Shown here piece after piece: positions 1 to 7,994 of a stretch of DNA of 64,000 nt; the stretch's first letter is position 1; every line of letters starts with the position of its first letter. This stretch comes from HXMU1420-13 sp965601825 (GTDB lineage Bacteria > Bacteroidota > Rhodothermia > Balneolales > Balneolaceae). The DNA lies in NCBI GenBank assembly GCA_965601825.1, contig OZ271839.1, forward strand, positions 2,790,001 to 2,854,000, in the 5' to 3' direction. Below the pieces are notes generated by a model, which searched no databases, was not told the DNA's origin, and worked only from the letters and a program-made list of their open reading frames with translations. A program made the position numbers and the translations under genes.

Positions 1-652
1 GGAGTCGAACAATTCTCCGTGAGTGATCGGCAATTTCATTCTCATGGGTTACGAGAATTATAGTATTGCCTTGTCTGTAGAGCTCTTCAAATAGTAACAT
101 AATCTCTTCCCCTGTTTTAGAGTCGAGGTTACCGGTCGGCTCATCAGCAAGTAAAATCGAAGGATTATTTACCAAAGCTCTTGCAATCGCAACACGTTGA
201 CGCTGACCACCGGATAATTCATTCGGTTTGTGATCAACTCGATCACCTAATCCGACTTTAGTTAACACTTCATTCGCTCTCTCTTTGCGTTCAGCTGATT
301 TCATCCCTGAATAAATCAAAGGAAGTTCAACATTAGCTAAACAAGTGGTCCTTGGAAGTAGGTTAAATGTTTGGAATACGAATCCAATCTCACGATTTCG
401 AACTTCAGCAAGTTCAGCATCATTCATTTCAGACACTCGATTGTTATTCAATATATATTCGCCTGATGTGGGTGTATCTAAGCAACCGATCATATTCATT
501 AATGTCGATTTACCTGAACCGGAAGGCCCCATGATCGCGATGTATTCATTTCTGCTTACATCAAAGGTAACACCATTTAGAGCTTTAACCGTTGTGTCAC
601 CCATCTGGTAGAAACGAGTTAAGTCAGTGATTTGAATTACCGGTTGACTCAT
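1..652 (-). CDS. ABC transporter ATPase, MacB/LolD type (3' end cut by window)
   Basis: Hydrolyses ATP to drive the adjacent FtsX-type permeases. Read from ATG at 652-650, 217 codons are open to the window edge, so the C-terminus is missing. Visible motifs: Walker A GPSGSGKST (residues 42-50), Q-loop in FVFQTFN (about 91-97), signature LSGGQRQRVAIARAL (about 146-160), Walker B ILLADEP (about 166-172) and H-loop THE (about 202-204). The pattern is typical of the LolD/MacB ATPase family. The start overlaps the stop of the membrane-fusion gene by one base (TAATG), which implies translational coupling. The ATPase is a separate polypeptide, whereas classical MacB is an ATPase-permease fusion. Family assignment is secure; substrate is unknown. 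Confidence 0.93.
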   Translation of the reverse strand, partial: MSQPVIQITDLTRFYQMGDTTVKALNGVTFDVSRNEYIAIMGPSGSGKSTLMNMIGCLDTPTSGEYILNNNRVSEMNDAELAEVRNREIGFVFQTFNLLPRTTCLANVELPLIYSGMKSAERKERANEVLTKVGLGDRVDHKPNELSGGQRQRVAIARALVNNPSILLADEPTGNLDSKTGEEIMLLFEELYRQGNTIILVTHENEIADHSRRIVRL

Positions 653-2037
653 TATTCTACCTCGTCACTTTGTTTGTTTGTAATATTTAATGCATCACCA
701 TCTGTAAGTGAACGAGATAAAACTCTATAGCCACCAATCACAATTTCATCACCAGCTGATATTCCACTAGTAATTTGAATATGAGAGTTATCAGATATTC
801 CGGTTTCAACTTCAATTCTTTCTGCAACACCATCAACAACCTTGAATACTACTTTTCGAATATCCTCTCTTTGCACTAAGATATCATCATTTGAATCAGC
901 TACGGTTTGAACCTGAGCCTCTTCAGAATCACTCTCTTTTGATTCACTTTCAGGTGCATCTTTCGCAAAGTCTCGGACTGTTACAGATTGAATTGGTACT
1001 GAAACCACGTTTATGGCAGTTTCTGTCTCTATATCCACTGTTGCAGACATTCCCGGTTTAAAATTAGGTACAAAAGCTTCACCCGGATTTTCCGGTAATC
1101 TGCTAACAACTAACTGATCCCCTCGCGAATCTAAGTTGTGAGGAGTTACAATTCTAACTTTAACCTGATAATTAGTTACTTGCTCTGCAGAGCCGGCTCC
1201 TGTAACCTGGGCTGAGTTTGCAATTTCAGTAACAATGCCATTAAATAGGCGCTCAGGGTATGCATCAACTTCGATTCTGGTGGTATCTTCTAAAGATACA
1301 TTCACAATATCGTTTTCGTTAACAGCAACCAGTACTTCCATACGATCTAGTAGAGAAACTCGCATCATTTCCGTACCTGCCATTTGCGAGTTTCCAAGTA
1401 CGCGCTCGCCTTCTTCTACAGCAAGTCCGGTAACTGTTCCATCCTGCGGTGCTCTTATCACAGTTTGTTCAAGTTCTTCTTGAGCTCGTCTTAATTGAGC
1501 TTCTGCGGCTTCAATTTGATACTGAGCTGCCTTAAGATTGGCTTGCTCTGCATCATATGCTGATTTTGTCTGGATAAAATCAAGCTCTGAAATCACATCT
1601 CTATCATAAAGCTCTTTATTCTTGATATATGCTGCTTCTGATTGGATTAAACTTGCTCTAGTCTGTTCTAAGCGTGCTTTTTGAGTAAGAAGTGCTGCGT
1701 TCAAGTTATCAATTGTTGCCTGATAAATATCTTGCTTAATCCTAAGCAACAAATCTCCACGACGAACAAAATCACCTTCTTTAACAGCAAGCTCAATGAT
1801 TTCACCTGAAACATCAGGGCGAATGATTACTTCTACTTCAGGCTGAATATTTCCTGAAGCTGAAACAACCTGTGTGATTGTTTTTAGTTTAGCAGTGTCT
1901 GTCTCAACGGCTACGCCTTGTAGACCACCGCCAATCACACCTGCTTTTCTTAGTCCAAATCCACCAGCTAGCATTACTATCAGCACGACAGTAATCCATA
2001 TGAATAATTTATTTGTTGATGACTTTTTCTTAGCCAT
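652..2037 (-). CDS. Efflux periplasmic adaptor (HlyD/MacA-like membrane fusion protein)
   Basis: 461 residues. Links the inner-membrane ABC transporter to the outer-membrane channel. An N-terminal membrane anchor (about residues 10-30) is followed by a biotinyl-lipoyl half (EVEVIIRPDVSGEI, DFVRRGDLLLRI). A long alpha-helical hairpin rich in Ala/Glu/Gln spans about residues 110-195, then comes the second lipoyl half (VIRAPQDGTVTGL), beta-barrel and membrane-proximal domains. An acidic, Ser/Glu-rich insertion near residues 360-390 is unusual for MacA and may be a flexible loop. It lies 23 bases downstream of the TolC-like gene and overlaps the ATPase start by one base, so the three are probably co-transcribed. 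Role from family and context; substrate unknown. Confidence 0.9.
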   Translation of the reverse strand: MAKKKSSTNKLFIWITVVLIVMLAGGFGLRKAGVIGGGLQGVAVETDTAKLKTITQVVSASGNIQPEVEVIIRPDVSGEIIELAVKEGDFVRRGDLLLRIKQDIYQATIDNLNAALLTQKARLEQTRASLIQSEAAYIKNKELYDRDVISELDFIQTKSAYDAEQANLKAAQYQIEAAEAQLRRAQEELEQTVIRAPQDGTVTGLAVEEGERVLGNSQMAGTEMMRVSLLDRMEVLVAVNENDIVNVSLEDTTRIEVDAYPERLFNGIVTEIANSAQVTGAGSAEQVTNYQVKVRIVTPHNLDSRGDQLVVSRLPENPGEAFVPNFKPGMSATVDIETETAINVVSVPIQSVTVRDFAKDAPESESKESDSEEAQVQTVADSNDDILVQREDIRKVVFKVVDGVAERIEVETGISDNSHIQITSGISAGDEIVIGGYRVLSRSLTDGDALNITNKQSDEVE

Positions 2038-2060
2038 TATTGCTCCCCAAAGATTATAGT

Positions 2061-3416
2061 TTAAAATTGGATATTAGCTCCACTAAGTTTTCCTAAGTAG
2101 AAATCCAGTAATTTATTTTGAAATATCAGATTGTATTGTGCTTGTGTGAAGTCAGATCTGGAGGAAACAAAAGTTGCCTGAGCCTGACTTAATTCAATAA
2201 GTGTACTAGCACCAACATTATAACGTTCTTGTTGTGTCTCCAATGCTTTTTCAGATGCAATTAAGGCCTTCTCTGCTGATTCAAGTTGTTTCGTGAATGC
2301 AATAAAATCATTGTATGCCTGAGTTACTTCCTGAATAACAGTAAGTTTCGTGTTTTCTAGATCTAACTGAGCGTTCTTTAGTTGTACTTTATTCAGCTCT
2401 ATATTGTACATGCGATTCCAGTTCTGAAAAATTGGCAAACTTAAAGTTACACCAACACCTTTGTTAACCTGTTGATCAAAAAACTGATCACTGAAAGTTG
2501 CACCTGGAATAAAGTATGGATCACTATATCTTGTTGAGATCGAAGCACCGGCAGTTAGTGTAGGCAAGAGTGATCCTCTGGATATATCCAATCCAAGTTT
2601 TTGAGACTCAATGCTAGCTTCTTCACTCTTGATATCACTACGAGTCATTAACGCTTCATCTATAAGTGCTGTTAATGAATAATCTGCTTGTCCAGCTAAT
2701 TCAAAAGCATCTGAAATTTCCGGAATAACAAACTCATATTCTCTTCTAGGGTCTATTTGAAGTCGATTAATCAGCTGTACTTCGCTTATTCTAAGATCAT
2801 TTTCTCTCTGAATAACAGTAAGTTCATTTGTTGCTACAGTAGACTCTTGGTTAAATAAATCTACAGCTGCTCTGGCTCCTACTTCTACTTGGGCCTGAGT
2901 TTGATTTAACTGAACATTAGATGATTCCAGGTTCTCTTGTGCAATTTCCAATAGCTCCATATTAACCAACACCGTTAGATAGGCCGTTGCTGTATTGAAA
3001 ATTACATTTTCTTTAGCCCTAGCAAGGTTTTCCTCGGATGATTTCTTGTCGTATTGGCTTTGTCTAAGGCTCAATATATTTTCAAACCCGTCAAAGATGG
3101 TGATATTAGCATCTACACGCCCAGATACATTTTCAGAAGTAACGTTATCGAATGAAAGGATATCAGCGACGAACTGCTGTCCACCTGTTCTGCTATAGCT
3201 TAAACTCGAGGAGATACTTGGCAAAAAATCTGCCTGCTCACTAGTAATACGTAAGTCAGCTAATTCGAGATTGTTTTCTGCTTGTTTTAAAAGAAAATTA
3301 TTTTCTAATGAAATTTGAATTGCTTGCTCTAAAGTTATGGTTTGTGCGTTTTGCCCTAAAATTGTTCCGCTTGTCAGTAGTACTGTGGATAGTACAGCAA
3401 GAATCGTTTTCTTCAT
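2061..3416 (-). CDS. TolC family outer membrane efflux protein
   Basis: 451 residues with a Sec signal peptide (MKKTILAVLSTVLLTSGTILGQ). Two OEP-type repeats of long amphipathic helices are visible (about residues 28-215 and 240-440), with the TolC-like pattern ITLEQAIQISLENN near the N-terminus and a second coiled-coil block near IELNKVQLKNAQLDLENTK. It would form the trimeric outer-membrane/periplasmic duct for the MacA/MacB-like pump encoded on both sides. The following gene is the adaptor 23 bases away. The 104-base gap upstream (3417-3520) separates it from the small membrane-protein cassette; no convincing promoter was seen there. Confidence 0.92.
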   Translation of the reverse strand: MKKTILAVLSTVLLTSGTILGQNAQTITLEQAIQISLENNFLLKQAENNLELADLRITSEQADFLPSISSSLSYSRTGGQQFVADILSFDNVTSENVSGRVDANITIFDGFENILSLRQSQYDKKSSEENLARAKENVIFNTATAYLTVLVNMELLEIAQENLESSNVQLNQTQAQVEVGARAAVDLFNQESTVATNELTVIQRENDLRISEVQLINRLQIDPRREYEFVIPEISDAFELAGQADYSLTALIDEALMTRSDIKSEEASIESQKLGLDISRGSLLPTLTAGASISTRYSDPYFIPGATFSDQFFDQQVNKGVGVTLSLPIFQNWNRMYNIELNKVQLKNAQLDLENTKLTVIQEVTQAYNDFIAFTKQLESAEKALIASEKALETQQERYNVGASTLIELSQAQATFVSSRSDFTQAQYNLIFQNKLLDFYLGKLSGANIQF

Positions 3417-3520
3417 GTCTGTAATTAGATTTTTGTTGATGGTAGCCTTGCACGAAGCTGGCTGAGTTTTGTTACGGTATTGTTTGTAATGAATTGCTAT
3501 TCAAAAGCTTTTACAACCGA

Positions 3521-3892
3521 TTAGCTGTCTGACCCGTTCGATGACGGTTTTGTTGAATTAATACGGTCTTCTATGTAGTCTAAGGCCATATCCGTAGCTT
3601 TTTTTGCTAGTCTCTTCTTTAAAGATGATGTAATTGAATCGGTGATTACATTATTGTTAGACTGTTTTTTTGTGGTTTTTCCTGATCCAATTCTGGTGAG
3701 CAAAAAACCTGCAATTACAGCAGCGCCAACAACAGGAAGTGGATATTTTTTTACAACTTCAACGGGGCTAATACTCTGAGTTACATCAGATTTTACATTT
3801 ACCAGATTAGATTCCAAACCAGATTGTAATCGCTCCAGATTAGCTTCCAGCTCTTGTTTCTTTGCTTCTATCCGATCAATCTTTTTGCTCAT
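3521..3892 (-). CDS. Small coiled-coil, single-TM protein (YqjK/DUF883-like)
   Basis: 123 residues, not assigned to a named family with certainty. Residues 1-45 are a charged helix likely to form a coiled coil. The segment KYPLPVVGAAVIAGFLLTRIG (about 49-69) is a membrane helix that resembles the C-terminal anchor of YqjD/ElaB proteins. The rest is a Lys/Ser-rich tail with an amphipathic helix. The gene overlaps the holin-like gene upstream by 17 bases, the third member of a tight trio analogous in order to E. coli yqjD-yqjE-yqjK. Function unknown; probably an inner-membrane stress or envelope protein by analogy. Confidence 0.75.
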   Translation of the reverse strand: MSKKIDRIEAKKQELEANLERLQSGLESNLVNVKSDVTQSISPVEVVKKYPLPVVGAAVIAGFLLTRIGSGKTTKKQSNNNVITDSITSSLKKRLAKKATDMALDYIEDRINSTKPSSNGSDS

Positions 3893-4334
3893 CGCCCTGT
3901 GCTAAAACTTTTTGGTTGGATTCAGGTAGTTTTTTTATTGCTTTCTGTTCTTTTTTCTCAATTGATTTTAGGATGCCATCCATAAATTGGTTTTGAATAC
4001 TCTTTGCTACTCCTTTAGGTTTTGCAGACGCAAGTATCAACCCAATTAGAATAAGTGGAGCCGCAACTATCAAATATCCAAGAGCTTCGTTGCCAATTAA
4101 TTCACCTACATAAATTGCGAGTGCAATCATCCCAAAAAATAAACCAACTCCTAAAACGGTAAAGCCAATCAGTTTTTGAATAGATTCACCCAACCATTTA
4201 GTGACCTGCTCCCCTACATTTAGAACTACTAAGTCGAGACGTGTTTCAACATACTCTTTGAGCTCAGATGTAATTTGTTTAATTCTGGAATTGAGCTGAT
4301 CCATATTAATCGTCTGATCCGATGATTGCTCCAA
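3876..4334 (-). CDS. Phage holin family / DUF1469 (YqjE-like) membrane protein
   Basis: 152 residues. An N-terminal amphipathic helix (about 1-50) is followed by two closely spaced membrane helices, about 55-75 (IGFTVLGVGLFFGMIALAIYV) and 83-104 (GYLIVAAPLILIGLILASA). The C-terminal tail is Lys-rich. This is the layout of the DUF1469/holin-superfamily III proteins exemplified by E. coli YqjE. Despite the family name there is no phage gene nearby. It overlaps both neighbours (29 bases upstream, 17 downstream), so the trio is certainly one transcriptional unit. Molecular role is not known for the family. Confidence 0.82.
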   Translation of the reverse strand: MEQSSDQTINMDQLNSRIKQITSELKEYVETRLDLVVLNVGEQVTKWLGESIQKLIGFTVLGVGLFFGMIALAIYVGELIGNEALGYLIVAAPLILIGLILASAKPKGVAKSIQNQFMDGILKSIEKKEQKAIKKLPESNQKVLAQGDEQKD

Positions 4335-4518
4335 ATAATATACCTACAGCTAAACCAGCTAGAACACTTTTTATTGGATGTTTTCTAATGGTTGCTTCTG
4401 CTTTGTTCTTTAATTCTTCAACCTGTTGTTGAAGCTGTTCGTCCGCAAGAATATCTCTTCCTCTATCAATGGTTCGATCTAAACGCTCGTTTAAGTTCTG
4501 GATGATTTCTTCATTCAT
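4306..4518 (-). CDS. YqjD/ElaB-like (DUF883/YtxH-type) membrane-anchored protein
   Basis: 70 residues. The N-terminal two thirds is a charged helical region. The C-terminus HPIKSVLAGLAVGILFGAII is a Gly-rich membrane helix of the kind that tail-anchors YqjD/ElaB; it ends in a short acidic tail instead of the usual basic one. In E. coli YqjD associates with ribosomes at the membrane in stationary phase; that role is not shown here. First gene of the trio. Its 60-base leader holds an AT-rich palindrome and follows a hairpin, which suggests its own transcription start inside the efflux cluster. Confidence 0.8.
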   Translation of the reverse strand: MNEEIIQNLNERLDRTIDRGRDILADEQLQQQVEELKNKAEATIRKHPIKSVLAGLAVGILFGAIIGSDD

Positions 4519-4528
4519 GATTCTGCCC

Positions 4529-4546
4529 TATTTATTTAAATAAATA
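4529..4546 (-). promoter_or_regulatory. AT-only perfect palindrome, candidate promoter/operator
   Basis: An 18-base perfect inverted repeat (TATTTATTT and its complement) lies 11 bases upstream of the YqjD-like start. On the minus strand it contains TATATTTA just upstream, one base off the Bacteroidota -7 consensus TAnnTTTG. It could be a promoter for the small membrane-protein trio or an operator; no -33 element was identified. Confidence 0.35.
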
Positions 4547-4549
4547 TAA

Positions 4550-4568
4550 GGGAACATAACTTGTTCCC
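4550..4568 (-). terminator. Candidate hairpin terminator between permease and YqjD-like gene
   Basis: GGGAAC and GTTCCC form a six-base-pair stem with a seven-base loop, 10 bases after the permease stop codon. On the minus strand it is followed by TTATATTTATTT, an A/T-rich but not pure U run. It may attenuate or end transcription from the two permease genes. Confidence 0.4.
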
Positions 4569-4578
4569 CACCAATTTC

Positions 4579-5802
4579 TTATTCGTATCGCAAACTTTCT
4601 ATCGGATCAAGTTGGGCAGCTTTATAAGCCGGATATACACCAAATAGCAACCCAATAAATGTCATCCCAAAGAAACTACCAATCACCCAACCAAATGGAA
4701 TTACAATTTCAGTATCGATCCAAACAGCAACCATATTACCACCTAAGACACCTAATAACATTCCAATTAGTCCTCCCAACTGGCAAATAAACACGGCCTC
4801 CATTAAGAACTGATTAATAATGGCTTTTTTAGTGGCACCAACTGATTTTCTAACTCCAATTTCTCGCGTTCTTTCAGTTACAGAAACCAGCATTATGTTC
4901 ATAACACCAATTCCAGCTCCTGCGAGTGTAATAAAACCAACTACAAAACCAAGTCCATATAGAATTGCAGTAAACCCATCAAATGTACCGGCTAGAGAGT
5001 CGTTAGTTGTAATCTCAAAATCATTTTCATCGATTGGACCAACATCACGAATCACACGCATGATTCCGGTCACCTCTTCAATGGTTTCTTCTAGTCTGGA
5101 GATCTCTGGTGCTCGTAATTGAATAGCAATACCACGATTACCACCATAATTCTTAATTCCTGTTGTATATGGGATAATTGCAAGGTTATCGAACGAACTG
5201 CCTAAAATTTGCCCTTTCTTTTCTAATAAACCGATAACCAAATAAGGTTGTCCATCAATTCGAACTGTTTTCCCTAGAGGATATTCAGTTTTGAATAAGT
5301 CTTGCTGCACATCTTTTCCAAGTACAACCACATTCCGTTTGAATTGAACATCTTCAGCATTAATATTTCTTCCATCTTCCAGAGTAAATGCATTATTCTC
5401 AATAAATTCAGAATTGCCACCCCTGATTACAATATTAGGATCTGTTTTTTCATTACCATATGAAATACTAGTGAAATTAAATGAATTGATAGAACCGACT
5501 CCTTCCCCAATTCTTAGTAATTCATCTAAACGTTCTGCATCTTCAAAAGTAATATCCTTACGGTTTCTTAAGCTGGAATCACGAGGTCCCATTTGTACAG
5601 CCGGGTTCTTTTGAACGGTAACTACATCACTTCCCAGAATACTCATTGTTGTTGTGAAGAAATTATCCAGAACAGCAACAGCCGTTGTTGATACTATCAC
5701 AGAGAAAACGCCAATAATTAGCGCTAATAATGTTAAGAATGAACGGAGCTTATTTGCCAATAAGGAATCAGCTGCCTGACTAAAAGTTTCTGTGAATTGC
5801 AT
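4579..5802 (-). CDS. ABC transporter permease, MacB/FtsX family (second copy)
   Basis: 407 residues. N-terminal membrane helix (about 20-45), a large periplasmic MacB-PCD domain (about 46-270), then three membrane helices of the FtsX domain (about 280-400) with the typical GIGVMNIMLVSVTERTREIG motif and the C-terminal YPAYKAAQLDPIESLRYE. These are hallmarks of MacB/LolC-type permeases that couple mechanically to an adaptor and a TolC channel. It overlaps the preceding permease by one base. Same length as that neighbour but clearly divergent in the periplasmic domain, so the pump may use a heterodimer of permeases. Confidence 0.92.
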   Translation of the reverse strand: MQFTETFSQAADSLLANKLRSFLTLLALIIGVFSVIVSTTAVAVLDNFFTTTMSILGSDVVTVQKNPAVQMGPRDSSLRNRKDITFEDAERLDELLRIGEGVGSINSFNFTSISYGNEKTDPNIVIRGGNSEFIENNAFTLEDGRNINAEDVQFKRNVVVLGKDVQQDLFKTEYPLGKTVRIDGQPYLVIGLLEKKGQILGSSFDNLAIIPYTTGIKNYGGNRGIAIQLRAPEISRLEETIEEVTGIMRVIRDVGPIDENDFEITTNDSLAGTFDGFTAILYGLGFVVGFITLAGAGIGVMNIMLVSVTERTREIGVRKSVGATKKAIINQFLMEAVFICQLGGLIGMLLGVLGGNMVAVWIDTEIVIPFGWVIGSFFGMTFIGLLFGVYPAYKAAQLDPIESLRYE

Positions 5803-7025
5803 TATTCAAATCTTAAGGATTCAATTGGATCGGATTTAGCAGCCTTGTATGCCGGGATAAAACCAAATACAACACCAACAAAAGTACAAATCAGAAAAGC
5901 TACAGCTACAACACTGGCATTCATTTTTGCTGTGAATACCTGATCGATGCCCATGGTTGCTGCACCGGCCAGAATAATACCGACAATGCCTCCTACAATA
6001 CAGATCATAACTGCTTCAATGAGGAACTGAGTGAGAATTTCCCAGGATTTTGCCCCAACTGCTTTTCTTATTCCAATTTCTTTAGTGCGCTCTCGAACAG
6101 ATACAAACATAATGTTCATAATTCCGATCCCACCTATTAGTAGACTCAATCCAACCAAAACGAAACCACCAAAATACAAGCCACTTTTAAAAGCGGCGAG
6201 CTGTTCCTCGAAAGCCTGAGGCTTATTAATCGCAAAATCATTTTCCTCAGTAGCATCCAGGTTTCTTACCTGACGCATCAGACCTTCGATTTCATATTCC
6301 CCATCTATCATAGCTTCTTCAGTTGGGAATTTTACACCAATATTCACTCCAAACCTGAGTCCATAAATTTGGCCATAAGCATTGATTGGAACAATTACTC
6401 GATTATCCGCATCTCCAAGTCCGAGGAAGTTACCCTGCTTTTCAAGTACCCCTATTACAGTAAATTTTTGACCACCAATTCTTATTTGTTTCCCCAGAGG
6501 ATCTGATTCTTCAAAAAATTCATCTCTAACAGATATTCCAATAATTGCGACTTTATTTGCTGAGCGAACTTCATTTTCTGTGAACATTCTTCCGGCGATT
6601 ATATCCAAACCCTGTATGTTAAGGTAATTTGATGAAGCACCGTTTATTCCAACATTTTCAATCAGTTTCTCTTCATAACGGACTGACACTGCTCTTTCAG
6701 TATATGCCGCAACGACTGATGCGAGTTGACTTCTTTCCTCTAGGAAATCAGCGTAGTCAACTTCCATTTCTTTTCTACCAATAATCTCCCACCATTCCTG
6801 GTCTCCATCCCACGGCCATTTTTGAATGTAAATTACATTACGACCCAACATTGCCATGCTATTCTCAAAACTCTCATCCATGCCGGTAGTAACGGCATCT
6901 ACAACAGTCACCATTGTAATCCCAATAATGATACAAAGCGCTGTTAATATTGATCGTATTTTATTAATTGAGAGCGCTTTAAGAGCAACTTTTAAACCCT
7001 CGACAATGCTGAATAAAAATCTCAT
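5802..7025 (-). CDS. ABC transporter permease, MacB/FtsX family (first copy)
   Basis: 407 residues with the same architecture as the downstream copy: N-terminal membrane helix (about 18-45), periplasmic MacB-PCD domain, and C-terminal FtsX domain with GIGIMNIMFVSVRERTKEIG and FIPAYKAAKSDPIESLRFE. The lost ATPase domain of classical MacB is supplied by the separate gene at the end of the cluster. It is the first gene of the efflux cluster. It starts 121 bases from the divergent bshB1 reading frame, so the main promoter of the pump should lie in 7026-7146. Confidence 0.92.
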   Translation of the reverse strand: MRFLFSIVEGLKVALKALSINKIRSILTALCIIIGITMVTVVDAVTTGMDESFENSMAMLGRNVIYIQKWPWDGDQEWWEIIGRKEMEVDYADFLEERSQLASVVAAYTERAVSVRYEEKLIENVGINGASSNYLNIQGLDIIAGRMFTENEVRSANKVAIIGISVRDEFFEESDPLGKQIRIGGQKFTVIGVLEKQGNFLGLGDADNRVIVPINAYGQIYGLRFGVNIGVKFPTEEAMIDGEYEIEGLMRQVRNLDATEENDFAINKPQAFEEQLAAFKSGLYFGGFVLVGLSLLIGGIGIMNIMFVSVRERTKEIGIRKAVGAKSWEILTQFLIEAVMICIVGGIVGIILAGAATMGIDQVFTAKMNASVVAVAFLICTFVGVVFGFIPAYKAAKSDPIESLRFE

Positions 7026-7146
7026 ACTTTATAACCGATTATAAACAATGACACGAATACGCTTTAAACATTAAATCGTTTCAATTTCACCAAAATAATC
7101 TACTTTAGTTTAGAATGTTGTCTTTTTTTACATCCACATTTAAAAG
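7026..7146. promoter_or_regulatory. Divergent intergenic region, efflux cluster and bshB1
   Basis: The A/T-rich 121-base gap separates divergent genes and must hold both promoters. On the plus strand TACTTTAG (7101-7108) is close to the Bacteroidota -7 box TAnnTTTG and lies about 57 bases before the preferred bshB1 start. No clear -33 box or palindrome was found for either direction. Confidence 0.35.
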
Positions 7147-7164
7147 ATGTCGTTAAGTTTTGCC

Positions 7165-7887
7165 ATGAAATTAGATACTCTTGTTTTTGCCGCGCACCCA
7201 GATGATGCCGAACTGAATGCCGGCGGTACGATTGCCGCATTAGTTGCTGAGGGGAAAAAAGTTGGAATTGTTGATTTAACAATGGGTGAAATGGGAACTC
7301 GTGGTACACCCGAATCCAGACAAAAGGAAGTTGAAAAAGCCTCAGAAATTCTTGGAATTCAATATCGTATCAATTTAGATTTAGGGGATTCCATTTTAAC
7401 TAATTCCAGAGTTAATCAGATCAAGCTTATTGAACAAATTCGATTAACACAGCCTGAAACTTGTTTAATTGGTGCTTCTTACGATAGGCACCCGGATCAT
7501 GGGAAAGCAGCCCAGTTGTCTATTGATTCCATTTTTTATTCCGGATTGAGGAAACTGGAAACCACATGGGATGGAGAAAGACAGACATCATGGCGACCAA
7601 AAGTAGTGTTTCAATACATGCAAGATCGACCTTTTGAGCCAGATTTTATGTTTGATATCACTGAATTCTGGCAAAAGAAAAAAGAGGCAATTTTAGCGTT
7701 CGATTCTCAATTCAATGTTTCAGAGCGCGGTAGTGAGCCTGAAACTTATATTTCATCTACAAAATATTTTCAGCAAATTGAATCGCGGGCAAGATATTTT
7801 GGGCATTTGGCAGGTTTCGAAATGGGCGAACCTTTCAAAAAAATCAATGGGATAATCGGAGTTAAATCATTGAGTGATTTGATCTAA
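7165..7887 (+). CDS. bshB1: Bacillithiol biosynthesis deacetylase BshB1
   Basis: Removes the acetyl group from N-acetylglucosaminyl-malate, the middle step of bacillithiol synthesis, in the cytoplasm. LmbE/PIG-L fold: zinc-site motif AAHPDDAE at the N-terminus and the second zinc motif DRHPDHGKA near residue 112; MGTRGTPESRQKE and the C-terminal RARYFGHLAGFEMGEPF are typical of BshB1. I chose ATG at 7165 because family members start with MKLD; an in-frame ATG at 7147 would add six residues. No other bsh gene is in the window. Divergent from the efflux cluster and followed by a small hairpin before the kinase array. Confidence 0.92.
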   Translation: MKLDTLVFAAHPDDAELNAGGTIAALVAEGKKVGIVDLTMGEMGTRGTPESRQKEVEKASEILGIQYRINLDLGDSILTNSRVNQIKLIEQIRLTQPETCLIGASYDRHPDHGKAAQLSIDSIFYSGLRKLETTWDGERQTSWRPKVVFQYMQDRPFEPDFMFDITEFWQKKKEAILAFDSQFNVSERGSEPETYISSTKYFQQIESRARYFGHLAGFEMGEPFKKINGIIGVKSLSDLI

Positions 7888-7908
7888 AATCCTTTGACTT
7901 AAGATTTT
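7886..7908 (+). terminator. Candidate terminator after bshB1
   Basis: AAAATC and GATTTT form a weak A/T-rich stem overlapping the stop codon, with an 11-base loop, followed by TATTTAAT. Stem strength is low, so this is tentative. Confidence 0.3.
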
Positions 7909-7994
7909 TATTTAATAGCCAATAATCCTATCTAAAGGCGGGATGGCAATTGAATGAATAAGGGCATCAGCACAATATTGAGTGACAAATATTT

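Noticed and set aside
3521..4518. Holin-family name suggesting a prophage remnant
   Set aside because: No integrase, lysin, structural or other phage gene nearby; the trio matches the chromosomal yqjD-yqjE-yqjK type.
7100..7309. 69-codon minus-strand frame across the bshB1 start
   Set aside because: Overlaps the conserved AHPDD-coding part of bshB1 and blocks the divergent promoter gap; low-complexity His/Gln protein.
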